Of a DNA stretch of 64,000 nucleotides, positions 19,148 through 26,995 are shown in pieces. Where the stretch lies: assembly GCF_046530675.1 (NCBI RefSeq), contig NZ_CP172558.1, positions 1,984,001 to 2,048,000 of the forward strand, read 5' to 3'. The position numbers were made by a program, and so were the translations under genes. Below the pieces are notes generated by a model that saw only the letters and a list, made by a program, of their open reading frames with translations, made no database searches and was not told the DNA's origin. The DNA is from Chitinibacter sp046530675. GTDB taxonomy: Bacteria > Pseudomonadota > Gammaproteobacteria > Burkholderiales > Chitinibacteraceae. The stretch's first letter is position 1. Every line of letters begins with the position of its first letter.

Positions 19148-19152
19148 CAGTG

Positions 19153-19183
19153 AAAAAAAACAGCCCGCATCAGCGGGCTGTTT
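19153..19183. terminator. Bidirectional terminator
   Basis: Arms CAGCCCGC (19161-19168) and GCGGGCTG (19173-19180) with a long A run upstream and TTT downstream. It is strongest for the minus-strand TerC gene and also sits just after fimV. Confidence 0.85.
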
Positions 19184-19214
19184 GGGTATCAAATTACGTA
19201 GGAACTTCTACAGA

Positions 19215-20204
19215 TTAGTGTTCCGGAAAAGGTTCTCCGCGGGTTTTCCATAGAGAGTAAAGTACGCCGACAAGGAGCAAACCAAAGGTCACGAACAGTG
19301 ATATCGCCGTCGGAATATGGAAATCAATCAGGCCTTCGTGGTTGAAATACACCAGCCCCACTTTGACGCCAATAAATACCAGAACGATAGACAAAGCATA
19401 TTTCAAATAGTGGAAACGATGCACCATCGCTGCCAGTGCAAAATACAGTGCACGTAAACCCAAGATCGCGAAAATATTCGAGGTATAGACAATAAACGGA
19501 TCTTGCGTGATCGCAAAAATCGCCGGGATGCTATCCACCGCAAATACCAGATCGGCCGTCTCAACCAGAATCAGCGTCAGAAATAGCGGCGTCGCCCACC
19601 AGCCTTTGCTCAGGCCGTGATTTTCGCCGCGCACCCAGAATTTTTCATTGTGCAGTGTCGGCGTGAAACGCATATGTCTGCGTACCCACTGATAAAATCG
19701 ATTATCTTCGATTTTGCCGTGTTCATCGTCGGCGATCAGCATTTTGATGCCGGTGAAAATCAGGAAGATGCCAAATAGCACCAGTACCCCTTGGTATTGG
19801 GCAACCAGTACAGCACCCAGGCCAATCATGACGGCGCGCATCAGAATGACGCCCAGAATGCCCCAGAATAAAACGCGATGCTGGTAGATGCGCGGCACGC
19901 CCAGGCTGGTAAAAATCAGCGCAATCACGAATACATTATCCATCGACAGCGACTTTTCGATCAGATAACCGGTAATGTATTCCATCCCCGCTGTCGCACC
20001 CTTGTACCACCACAGCCAGGCTCCGAATGACAGACCCATGAAGATATAAAAAGCCGACAGTTTCAGGCTTTCGCTCACGGAGATTTCGTGCTGATCCTTG
20101 TGCAGTACACCAAGATCGAAAGCCAGCAGACCGATCACCAGGCCAAAAAACATTAGCCAGACCCAGAGCGGGTAACCAACCCAGAGTGCGCTAAAAAATT
20201 CCAT
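19215..20204 (-). CDS. TerC family membrane protein, Alx-like
   Basis: 329 residues with about nine transmembrane helices. It matches the TerC family and in length the Alx branch (E. coli Alx 321), which is linked to manganese export and alkaline response. Conserved intramembrane acids are visible: EKSLSMDNVFV (about residue 85) and VETADLVFAVDSIPA (about 208). I looked for the yybP-ykoY manganese riboswitch that often precedes such genes and did not recognise one. The upstream region instead holds a GTAC palindromic repeat. Start chosen at the only ATG before the first helix. Confidence 0.88.
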   Translation of the reverse strand: MEFFSALWVGYPLWVWLMFFGLVIGLLAFDLGVLHKDQHEISVSESLKLSAFYIFMGLSFGAWLWWYKGATAGMEYITGYLIEKSLSMDNVFVIALIFTSLGVPRIYQHRVLFWGILGVILMRAVMIGLGAVLVAQYQGVLVLFGIFLIFTGIKMLIADDEHGKIEDNRFYQWVRRHMRFTPTLHNEKFWVRGENHGLSKGWWATPLFLTLILVETADLVFAVDSIPAIFAITQDPFIVYTSNIFAILGLRALYFALAAMVHRFHYLKYALSIVLVFIGVKVGLVYFNHEGLIDFHIPTAISLFVTFGLLLVGVLYSLWKTRGEPFPEH

Positions 20205-20300
20205 ATCCTATCCCTTGCCTTGCGGCATTTTTAAGTGTTTAAGCAAAAATTTTGGCCTGAGGCCACGGCCTACGCTAAGGCAGCAAGCCGCCAAGCTCCG

Positions 20301-20375
20301 GCACGCAGTGCATTGTTGCTTCGCCTTGCCGTACTACCTGTACTGCTCGTACGGTTTCGCGCCTCGCGGGAAAAC
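20301..20375. repeat. Intergenic structured repeat with GTAC-TACCT-GTAC core
   Basis: CCGTAC (20329-20334) and GTACGG (20349-20354) form a perfect inverted repeat enclosing another GTAC (20340-20343), flanked by GCTTCGCCTTG. The layout recalls dispersed repeats I associate with Neisseria genomes, which is memory, not a search. It lies in the shared upstream region of the TerC and TatD genes. Confidence 0.45.
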
Positions 20376-20428
20376 GTTTTAATGTGTGTTGGTTTATCTA
20401 TAAAGCGCCTGTGCGTATTATTCACGCT

Positions 20429-21217
20429 ATGAGTGCAGAAAATACAATAAGTTTCATTGATAGCCATTGCCATCTCGATGCCAGTGAATTCGATGCTGAT
20501 CGGGAGCGGGTCGTGGCACGCTCACGCGATCAGGGCGTAGGGCAATGGCTGGTGCCAGCCATTACCGCTGCAACATTTGATAAAACCGCGCTGATGCAGC
20601 ATAACTACGGCGCCTGGATTGCTTTGGGTCTGCATCCGATCTACGAAGCCGATCACAGAGACGAACACTTACGCTTGCTGCGCGAACGACTGGAGCATGG
20701 TGCCGCCTTGGCCGTTGGAGAAATAGGGCTGGATTTTTATCTTCCTGAACTCGATACAGAGCGGCAAATCCATTTTTTCGAATCGCAACTCAAAATCGCG
20801 CGCGATTACGATTTACCGGTGATTGTGCATATCCGCCGCAGCCAGGATCAGGTGCTCAAATACCTGCGCAAATGGAAAGTGAAGGGCGGCATCGCGCATG
20901 CTTTTAACGGCAGCGAACAGCAGGCGGCGGAATTTATCAAACTTGGATTTTGCTTGGGGTTTGGCGGCGCAATGACTTACGACGGCTCGCAACGAATCCG
21001 GCGCTTGGCGCAAAGCTTGCCGCTTGAATCCATCGTGCTGGAAACCGATGCGCCCGATATTGCGCCAAGCTGGCTGGCCGGATCGCCGCCAAAGCGAAAC
21101 GAACCTGCTCAGTTACCACAAATCGCCGCTGTGCTGGCTCAGTTGCGCCAGACGCCAATCTCAGAAATCGCCAGCCAAACCAGCATCAACACCCGCCGCA
21201 TTCTTGGTCTGCTCTGA
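20429..21217 (+). CDS. TatD family metal-dependent hydrolase, YjjV-like
   Basis: 262 residues in the amidohydrolase-like TIM-barrel fold. Metal ligands are visible in IDSHCHLD (residues 9-16), VGEIGLDF, VIVHIRR and LETDAPD. Spacing and the LETDAPDIAP end are closest to E. coli YjjV within the TatD/YcfH/YjjV set of putative 3'-5' deoxyribonucleases. The ATG at 20429 lacks a clear SD; a GTG six codons upstream is an alternative. It is divergent from the TerC gene, and downstream lies 679 bp of repeats. Confidence 0.88.
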   Translation: MSAENTISFIDSHCHLDASEFDADRERVVARSRDQGVGQWLVPAITAATFDKTALMQHNYGAWIALGLHPIYEADHRDEHLRLLRERLEHGAALAVGEIGLDFYLPELDTERQIHFFESQLKIARDYDLPVIVHIRRSQDQVLKYLRKWKVKGGIAHAFNGSEQQAAEFIKLGFCLGFGGAMTYDGSQRIRRLAQSLPLESIVLETDAPDIAPSWLAGSPPKRNEPAQLPQIAAVLAQLRQTPISEIASQTSINTRRILGLL

Positions 21218-21311
21218 TTTAATACCCCATTATGTATTGCCATGAAGACTAGTGTTAGATTGGTGTATATTCATATACCCATTGAAAATACCTGATTAGC
21301 AACAAATCGTC

Positions 21312-21352
21312 GTACCGGCGCACTCTGTGTACCTAAAGGCAAAAGCCGGTAC
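21312..21352. repeat. Inverted repeat, perfect GTACCGGC arms
   Basis: GTACCGGC (21312-21319) and GCCGGTAC (21345-21352) enclose further complementary words (TGTACC and GGTACC). No gene is present in the 220 bp between tatD and the next element. Confidence 0.5.
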
Positions 21353-21382
21353 CCAGAGCGTAATTTAAAATAAGCATTGCAG

Positions 21383-21410
21383 CTGGATTCCGGCTTCCGC
21401 CGGAATGACG
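21383..21410. repeat. Short dispersed repeat (ATTCCGGC-TTCC-GCCGGAAT)
   Basis: ATTCCGGC, loop TTCC, GCCGGAAT, followed by GACG. The form resembles the neisserial dRS3 type (ATTCCC-N8-GGGAAT), a common insertion and recombination site in related genomes. Confidence 0.55.
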
Positions 21411-21437
21411 AAACAATCGGTCGCTGACGTGGCTATC

Positions 21438-21707
21438 TAGGCTCTGTTGACGTTTGGTTTACGGTCGCGCTGGCGCGATTTTTGTGACGAATCAAGGCAT
21501 TGACTGCGATACATAGTCATTCTATGTGAGCAGGCAATAACGCAGAGTCGTCACAAAAAGCGCCCAGCCCGGAGGGTTTGGCTGGTTTTGGCCTGACACT
21601 ACGTTGCAAAACCTTCACATAGAATGACTATGCATCAGGCTTTGCGCCTTGTTTCAGGCCAAAACCAGCACAAACGCGACTCGCAAACCAAACGTCAACA
21701 GAGCCTA
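21438..21707 (+). mobile_element. 270-bp two-hairpin element, copy A
   Basis: Perfect 23-bp terminal inverted repeats (21438-21460 and 21685-21707, outer ends TAGGCTCTGTTGACG). Between them are two large hairpins: stem GTGACGA (21484-21490) with TCGTCAC (21548-21554) around the palindrome CATAG-TCATT-CTATG, and a perfect 16-bp stem GCTGGTTTTGGCCTGA (21581-21596) with its complement (21654-21669) around CATAG-AATGA-CTATG. There is no open reading frame that could be a transposase. It differs from copy C at 60386 by seven bases; copy B at 26667 is the same element in opposite orientation. The TA at each end may be a target duplication. MITE-like by structure. Confidence 0.85.
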
Positions 21708-21729
21708 ATCAGGTGAAAATAAAAATCTG

Positions 21730-21808
21730 ACGTAAAGACGCAAAGGCACAGAGGAAACCCAAACTCTGCTTGCACGTCGTTCTCTGCATCTTTGCGTCTC
21801 CGCGGTGA
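21730..21808. repeat. Imperfect inverted repeat (AAAGACGCAAAG / CTTTGCGTCTCC)
   Basis: The left arm near 21730-21756 and the right arm near 21780-21808 are largely complementary, sharing GACGCAAAG/CTTTGCGTC and CACAGAG/CTCTG. It is the fourth repeat type in the tatD-rlhA gap. Confidence 0.5.
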
Positions 21809-21896
21809 AAGTTTTTGATTTTTGCCCGCAAACTCCGCACAAGCCATTGATTCCGCTATACTTCTGCGCCTTGAGCTTATCTTGCCGGATTTTTCC

Positions 21897-23882
21897 ATGC
21901 TGTTGCCGCACCAACTCGAACTGCTTGCCCCTGCCAAAAACGCCGAAATCGGTCGTGAAGCCATTCTGCATGGCGCGGATGCGGTCTACATTGGCGGCCC
22001 CGGTTTTGGTGCACGGTATAATGCGGCCAATTCGATTGAAGACATCGCCGGGCTGGTGAAATTCGCGCATCGCTATCACTCGCGCATCTTTGTGACGCTC
22101 AATACCATTTTGCACGATACCGAGCTCGAACCCGCACGCCAGCAGATTATCCAGCTGTATGAAGCGGGCGTTGACGCGCTGATCGTGCAGGATATGGGCG
22201 TGCTCGAACTCGACATTCCACCGATTCAGCTGCACGCCAGCACGCAATGCGATATTCGCAACGCCGACAAGGCGAAATTCTTGTCTGATGCAGGTTTCTC
22301 GCAAGTCGTTCTGGCGCGTGAGTTGGGTTTGTCGCAAATCCGCCAGATCGCCGACGTGGTCGGTGATTCAGCGACGATTGAATACTTTATCCACGGCGCG
22401 CTGTGCGTCGCGTTTTCCGGCCAGTGCAATATCAGCCACGCGCACACCGGCCGTAGCGCCAACCGCGGCGATTGCTCGCAAGCCTGTCGCCTGCCGTACA
22501 CCTTGACCGATCATCAAGGTCGCGTCGTTGCTTTTGACAAACATTTGCTGTCGATGAAAGACAACGATCAGACCAATAATCTGGAAGCGTTGATTGATGC
22601 TGGCGTGCGTTCGTTCAAAATCGAAGGCCGCTACAAAGACATGCAGTACGTCAAAAACATCACGGCGCATTACCGCCTGTTGCTTGACGAAATCATGGAA
22701 AACCGCAGCGAGTTTGCGCCAGCTTCCAGCGGCCGCAGCGAAATTTTCTTCCGCCCCGATGTCGATAAATCCTTCCATCGCGGCCACACCGATTATTTTG
22801 CGACGGGTCGTAAAGACGACATCGGCGCTTTTGATTCACCCAAATACGTTGGTACGCCGCTGGGTACCGTCACCAAAGTGGCTGACAAATACTTCGAGCT
22901 GGAAATCGCCGACAGCGCAGACAGCATGGCCAATGGCGATGGTCTGAACTTTATGAAAAAGCGTGAAGTCGTTGGCGTACAAGCCAATACGGTCGAAACG
23001 GCAAACAAAGAAGCCGGCATCTGGCGCGTTTTCCCGAACGAAATGATGAGCGAACTCGTTGGCCTCAAGCCCGGCACGCCAGTGCATCGCAACCGCGATC
23101 ACGCGTGGGAACAGGCGCTGACCAAAAAATCGGCTGAACGCAAAATCGGCGCGTGGCTGTCGCTCAATGAAAATCCAAATGGACTTGCGCTAACCATCAC
23201 CGATGCCGACGGCTGTAGCGCAACGGTGAAAGCCGAACTCAAACTCGAAGTCGCACAAAATCCGGATAAAGCTTGGGCCACGCTGCGCGACAATCTGGCG
23301 AAACTCGGCAATACGATGTTCTATGCCGAAGACGTGGCTTTGAATTTGAGCCAGCCTTGGTTTGTTCCGGCGTCATTACTCAACGGCCTGCGCCGCGAAG
23401 CGGTCGAACAGCTTGAAGCGGCACGGATTACAGTGTGGTATAGGCCTGAACGCAAGGCCGCGATTGAACCGCCAGTGGCATACCCCGGCGAAACGCTGTC
23501 CTTCCTTGCCAATGTTTACAACGCCAAAGCGCGCAGCTTTTACGAAAAACATGGCGTTAAACTGATTGCCGCAGCGTACGAAGCGCACGAAGAGGCGGGC
23601 GAAGTGCCACTGATGATTACCAAGCATTGCCTGCGCTGGAGCTACAATCTGTGCCCGAAACAGGGCAAGGGCATTATCGGCGTTAAAGGCCAGATCAAGG
23701 CTGAGCCGATGACGCTGAGCTCAGGCTCGGAAAGCTATACGCTCAAATTTGACTGTAAGCCGTGCGAGATGCACGTCGTTGGCAAAATGAAACCGCACAT
23801 CCTGAAAGCGCCGCCACCGACGACGGCGAATGTACAAACCATCGAGTTTTACAAAGCCAAGCCTGAAGGCTACGGCCACTAA
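21897..23882 (+). CDS. rlhA: 23S rRNA 5-hydroxycytidine synthase (peptidase U32 family)
   Basis: RlhA (YdcP) hydroxylates C2501 of 23S rRNA. The 661-residue product (E. coli 653) shows close identity through the U32 region: ELLAPAKNAEIGREAILHG, GGPGFGARYNA, LHASTQCDIRNADKAKFL and the cysteine motif NRGDCSQACRLPYT, with further conserved cysteines in the C-terminal half (CLRWSYNLCPKQ, CKPCEMH). I chose the ATG at 21897, where homology begins; a longer frame adds 25 unconserved residues. It stands alone, 190 bp after mobile element copy A. Confidence 0.93.
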   Translation: MLLPHQLELLAPAKNAEIGREAILHGADAVYIGGPGFGARYNAANSIEDIAGLVKFAHRYHSRIFVTLNTILHDTELEPARQQIIQLYEAGVDALIVQDMGVLELDIPPIQLHASTQCDIRNADKAKFLSDAGFSQVVLARELGLSQIRQIADVVGDSATIEYFIHGALCVAFSGQCNISHAHTGRSANRGDCSQACRLPYTLTDHQGRVVAFDKHLLSMKDNDQTNNLEALIDAGVRSFKIEGRYKDMQYVKNITAHYRLLLDEIMENRSEFAPASSGRSEIFFRPDVDKSFHRGHTDYFATGRKDDIGAFDSPKYVGTPLGTVTKVADKYFELEIADSADSMANGDGLNFMKKREVVGVQANTVETANKEAGIWRVFPNEMMSELVGLKPGTPVHRNRDHAWEQALTKKSAERKIGAWLSLNENPNGLALTITDADGCSATVKAELKLEVAQNPDKAWATLRDNLAKLGNTMFYAEDVALNLSQPWFVPASLLNGLRREAVEQLEAARITVWYRPERKAAIEPPVAYPGETLSFLANVYNAKARSFYEKHGVKLIAAAYEAHEEAGEVPLMITKHCLRWSYNLCPKQGKGIIGVKGQIKAEPMTLSSGSESYTLKFDCKPCEMHVVGKMKPHILKAPPPTTANVQTIEFYKAKPEGYGH

Positions 23883-24003
23883 CGAGGGTTCACGCTCCAG
23901 TTTTCTGAGCAAAACAATATTAGCAAAATGTAATTTCACTGCTAATGACTACACCAGATGATTGTGACATTATTCGCGCCTTCGATGAAATGATAAGGGC
24001 ATC

Positions 24004-24462
24004 ATGTTTTCATTTATCAAGCGCAATCTGGGCTTCAGGTCGGTACCTACGACTTACCCTCAGCTCGATGCGGTCACGCAATTTCTGACGCAGGAAGCGC
24101 ATGCTGCTGCGCAGGAAAACCAGCGTTCGCGGCTGCAGGCCGCGCGGCAGGCTCAGGGTGAAGCGCCGCAAACCGGCGAAGACTTTCTGGCGTCCAGTGT
24201 GATTTTCCAGATCAAATTGCAAAGTCTGGGCGTCGTCGCTGATTTGAATCGTGGCACGGTGCAAGATAATTGTGATGTGCTGGCACGTCAGATGGCCTGG
24301 GTGCAGAAAGAATTGATTATGGCGGCGTTTCACGACCCGAGATTTTCGCCTGAACAGCGTAAATTGCTGGCGAGCTATCATGCGATCAATATGCGCGCCA
24401 ATTTCGGAGAACGCCGCGAACAAGGCCGACGCAAAAATTTTTCTGCTGAGAAAAAACTTTAA
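24004..24462 (+). CDS. Hypothetical protein, 152 aa
   Basis: I do not recognise this family. The product is soluble, with no signal peptide or membrane helix, rich in Gln, Ala and Arg, and probably mostly alpha-helical (a heptad-like stretch at residues 20-50). The C-terminus is strongly basic (ERREQGRRKNF). AAGGG lies seven bases before the ATG, and codon use matches the neighbours, so the gene looks real. The convergent neighbour is a small antitoxin-like gene. Confidence 0.6.
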   Translation: MFSFIKRNLGFRSVPTTYPQLDAVTQFLTQEAHAAAQENQRSRLQAARQAQGEAPQTGEDFLASSVIFQIKLQSLGVVADLNRGTVQDNCDVLARQMAWVQKELIMAAFHDPRFSPEQRKLLASYHAINMRANFGERREQGRRKNFSAEKKL

Positions 24463-24502
24463 CCCTTCCTGATGATGCTTACGCAAGGACTGGCCGGATT
24501 CG

Positions 24503-24518
24503 TGGGAGTGGACTCCCA
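24503..24518. repeat. REP-like hairpin
   Basis: TGGGAGT-GG-ACTCCCA in the gap between convergent genes. It shares the CGTGGGAG word with the aceA-aceB palindrome and has no T run. Confidence 0.4.
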
Positions 24519-24570
24519 TGGATTCTGTTGTGGCAGAGGCATAATCAACTCAATCCTGCGAGCAGATTTC

Positions 24571-24870
24571 TTACTGCCGCCACGGTGGTAGCGGGTATTG
24601 CTCCAACAATTGCCGGGCGCGTTCGATGCCATTGGGGGTGCCAACCAGTGTCGCAGGAGCCCGGCCATCCAGATCCGGGTGCGGGCAGGTAATCCACTTG
24701 GCCAGCGTTTCCAGATCGCCCAGTTTATGCTCGGCAAAATCCATCAATGAAATCCAGCCAATCAGCGATTGAGGCTCGAATTTCAACACTGCACTCAGAT
24801 CGGCGTGCAGATCCGGATCATCAATCAATTCATTTTCGAGTAAAGCCAGAAACTTGGGAATACGAAGCAT
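24571..24870 (-). CDS. Small protein with a C-terminus like MbcA/ParS/Xre antitoxins
   Basis: 99 residues. The last 35 (LDGRAPATLVGTPNGIERAR...) resemble the toxin-binding domain (DUF2384) of Xre/ParS/MbcA antitoxins, where a similar L-x-G-x-x-P...G-x-x-x-A pattern binds RES toxins. The N-terminal half is not a clear helix-turn-helix. The start at 24870 (MLRIPKF) is fixed by AGGAAGAG close upstream; an in-frame ATG 63 bases earlier has no SD. It follows the rhodanese gene by 66 bp on the same strand. I see no RES toxin gene nearby, so a toxin-antitoxin role is doubtful. Confidence 0.6.
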   Translation of the reverse strand: MLRIPKFLALLENELIDDPDLHADLSAVLKFEPQSLIGWISLMDFAEHKLGDLETLAKWITCPHPDLDGRAPATLVGTPNGIERARQLLEQYPLPPWRQ

Positions 24871-24936
24871 TTTGCTCTTCCTGGGGGTATGTGTTGCTGT
24901 CTCTTGCTCTGTATGGTCTAGCGTCATATACATGGC

Positions 24937-25260
24937 TTAGTATCTCGCCATGTTGTGATCAACCTGCTCTGCCCATGCCGCTACGCCGCCGTCCAGATTC
25001 ACCATTTTTTCAAAACCTTGACGCTCTAAAAAACCGGCAACCTGATAGCTGCGAACACCGTGATGGCAGATCACGACGTAGCAGGCATCGGGGTCAAGCC
25101 GCGCCAGATCGGCCGCAATATTGCCCATCGGAATATTCTGACTACCGGCAATCTGACACAGCGCAAACTCCCAAGGTTCCCGTACATCAAGCAATATGGG
25201 CGCATCGAGCGTCGAATCTTCGAGCCAGTTTTTCAGCTCGCCGGGGGTCATGTGTTGCAT
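24937..25260 (-). CDS. Single-domain rhodanese-like sulfurtransferase
   Basis: 107 residues forming one rhodanese domain: LLDVREPWEF (25-34 region), then the active-site loop CHHGVRS with catalytic Cys65. Such proteins carry persulfide sulfur in the cytoplasm; there is no signal peptide. The first ATG at 25260 is used; MTPGEL three codons later is possible, and the SD is unclear in both cases. It is the first gene of a two-gene unit with the antitoxin-like protein. Confidence 0.85.
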   Translation of the reverse strand: MQHMTPGELKNWLEDSTLDAPILLDVREPWEFALCQIAGSQNIPMGNIAADLARLDPDACYVVICHHGVRSYQVAGFLERQGFEKMVNLDGGVAAWAEQVDHNMARY

Positions 25261-25392
25261 CTGCAGCTACTCAAAAAATCATAAAGTGAATAGCCGATAT
25301 TCTACGTGTTCATTGGCCTTTGCGCGTAATTTTTACGGCAAAACTGATGATAGGCAGTAAAATCGGCCTTCCCTTATGAGCCGAGAATTTCA

Positions 25393-25863
25393 ATGCAATC
25401 TTTTTATGCCTTGTTTGCGCTGGTCATCGGGCTGATTGTCCCCTTGCAAGCGGCGGTGAACAACCAGCTCAAAGCTGTGATTGGCGGGAGTACCTTGCTG
25501 GCCGCGCTGGTGTCATTTGGCGTTGGCGTGTTAACACTGCTGCTGATGTGCATGGTCAGCGGACAGAAAATGGGCGGACTGCTGAGTCTGGGTAAAGTCG
25601 AACCGTGGATGCTGATCGGGGGCGTGCTCGGCGCGATGTTTGTATTTGGCACGACCTTGATCGCGCCGAAACTGGGCGCAGCCAGCATGATGGCGCTGAT
25701 TATCGGCGGACAGGTGATTGCATCGCTGCTGTTTGACCGTTTTGGCTGGTTGGGCTTGCCGTTGCGTGAAGTGAGCTGGCCGCGCTTGCTTGGTGCTGCA
25801 CTGATTATTGTTGGCGTGTTGCTGGTCAATTTTGGCCATCAATGGTTCGGTCAGGCTAAATGA
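25393..25863 (+). CDS. DMT-type transporter, DUF606/YdcZ family
   Basis: 156 residues with five hydrophobic helices, the half-size architecture of YdcZ/DUF606 proteins. PLQAAVNNQLK near residue 18 and the terminal LLVNFG helix match the family. Such proteins belong to the drug/metabolite transporter superfamily and probably act as dimers; the substrate is unknown. The stop overlaps the start of the following pseudouridine synthase gene (ATGA), implying translational coupling. Confidence 0.8.
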   Translation: MQSFYALFALVIGLIVPLQAAVNNQLKAVIGGSTLLAALVSFGVGVLTLLLMCMVSGQKMGGLLSLGKVEPWMLIGGVLGAMFVFGTTLIAPKLGAASMMALIIGGQVIASLLFDRFGWLGLPLREVSWPRLLGAALIIVGVLLVNFGHQWFGQAK

Positions 25864-26549
25864 AGGCAATCCAGCCCATTGCCCTGCTTGCCGAGCATGA
25901 TGATTTCATCGTGATCAATAAACCGGCCGGTCTTGATTTTCACCAGAGTGAAAATCAGTCCAGCCTGATCGATCTGGTGCGCGCCCAGACCGGGATAGCC
26001 TCGCTGCTGACGGTTCACCGGCTCGATAAAATGACCTCGGGCGTTTTGCTGCTGGCGCGTAGCGCTGAGGCTGCGCGGTTTTTTTCCGAATTGTTTGCCG
26101 GACATCAAATCCAGAAATACTACCTCGCACTGAGCGACAAAAAACCGGCCAAAAAGCAGGGCTGGATCCGTGGCGGGATGGAAAAAGGTCGTAATGGTAG
26201 CTGGAGGCTGACTAGGGACGGCGGACAACTGGCTGTGACCCAGTTTTTCAGCTTTGGTCTGGGTAATGGATTGCGGCTGTTTTTGCTCAAACCGCTGAGT
26301 GGGCGAACGCATCAATTGCGTGTTGCGATGAAAAGTCTGGGTAGCCCGATTCTGGGTGATGTCCGTTATGGTGGTTCGGAGTCCGACAGAGGGTATCTGC
26401 ATGCATATTGCATTCAGTTTGAGCTGCAGGGCAATACCCATCGATATTTTGCACCCATCGAAACGGGGCTGGCTTTTGCCGACTGCCAGCAGCAACTGGC
26501 TCAATTGCGCGAACCATGGACTTTGCCGTGGCCGGGAGAAAAGAGCTGA
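25860..26549 (+). CDS. RNA pseudouridine synthase, RluA family
   Basis: 229 residues with the RluA-family catalytic motif HRLDKMTSG (Asp56), NKPAGLDFH upstream and LSGRTHQLRVAMKSLG in the C-terminal half. It lacks an N-terminal S4 domain, so it resembles TruC or the TIGR01621-type subgroup; the target uridine cannot be inferred. It overlaps the YdcZ-like gene by four bases (ATGA). Confidence 0.88.
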   Translation: MKAIQPIALLAEHDDFIVINKPAGLDFHQSENQSSLIDLVRAQTGIASLLTVHRLDKMTSGVLLLARSAEAARFFSELFAGHQIQKYYLALSDKKPAKKQGWIRGGMEKGRNGSWRLTRDGGQLAVTQFFSFGLGNGLRLFLLKPLSGRTHQLRVAMKSLGSPILGDVRYGGSESDRGYLHAYCIQFELQGNTHRYFAPIETGLAFADCQQQLAQLREPWTLPWPGEKS

Positions 26550-26666
26550 TAGCTGCTTGCTAAGTTACTGAAAGGAATTGTAAATTTTCAGAGTGAGCTT
26601 GATCACTTTGAGTCGATCGGGGTACTAGTCAGCTTTCAGGCGATTCATTTAGTATCGCTAGGCGGC

Positions 26667-26935
26667 TAGGGTCTGTTGACGTTTGGTTTGCGAATCCCGT
26701 TTGAGCTGATTTTGGCCTGAAACTAGGCACAAATCCCGCTGCATAGTCATTCTATGCGAGGGGTTTGTAACGCAGGGTCAGGCCAAAAGCAGCCAAACCC
26801 GCAGGGCTGGGCGGTTTTCGCGGCGACTCTGCGTTGTTCCGTACTCGTATAGCTGGCTATACGTCGCACGACACGCCTTGATTCACCGCGAAACCCGCGC
26901 CAGCGGGATCGTAAACCAAACGTCAACAGACCCTA
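26667..26935 (-). mobile_element. 269-bp two-hairpin element, copy B
   Basis: The same family as copies A and C but inverted, more diverged, and bounded by perfect inverted repeats (outer ends TAGGGTCTGTTGACG). Hairpin 1: GGCCTGA with TCAGGCC around GCATAG-TCATT-CTATGC. Hairpin 2: TTCGCGG with CCGCGAA around CGTATAG-CTGG-CTATACG, where copies A and C have GTGACGA with TCGTCAC around CATAG...CTATG. Pairing is kept although the sequence differs. The right end is 60 bp before the chitinase start codon. The rest of the 446-bp gap (26550-26666) shows no gene. Confidence 0.85.
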
Positions 26936-26995
26936 AGACCGCCTTTCAAATAATAATTGCCCAGTCGGCTCGGGCATTACGGATGGAGAGATTTT

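Noticed and set aside
20205..20428. Possible yybP-ykoY manganese riboswitch upstream of the TerC/Alx-like gene
   Set aside because: Neither conserved loop of that aptamer could be found on the minus strand; the structured sequence here is a GTAC palindromic repeat.
21438..21707. Insertion sequence with transposase
   Set aside because: The interval between the terminal repeats is only about 225 bp and holds no transposase-sized frame, so it is at most a non-autonomous element.
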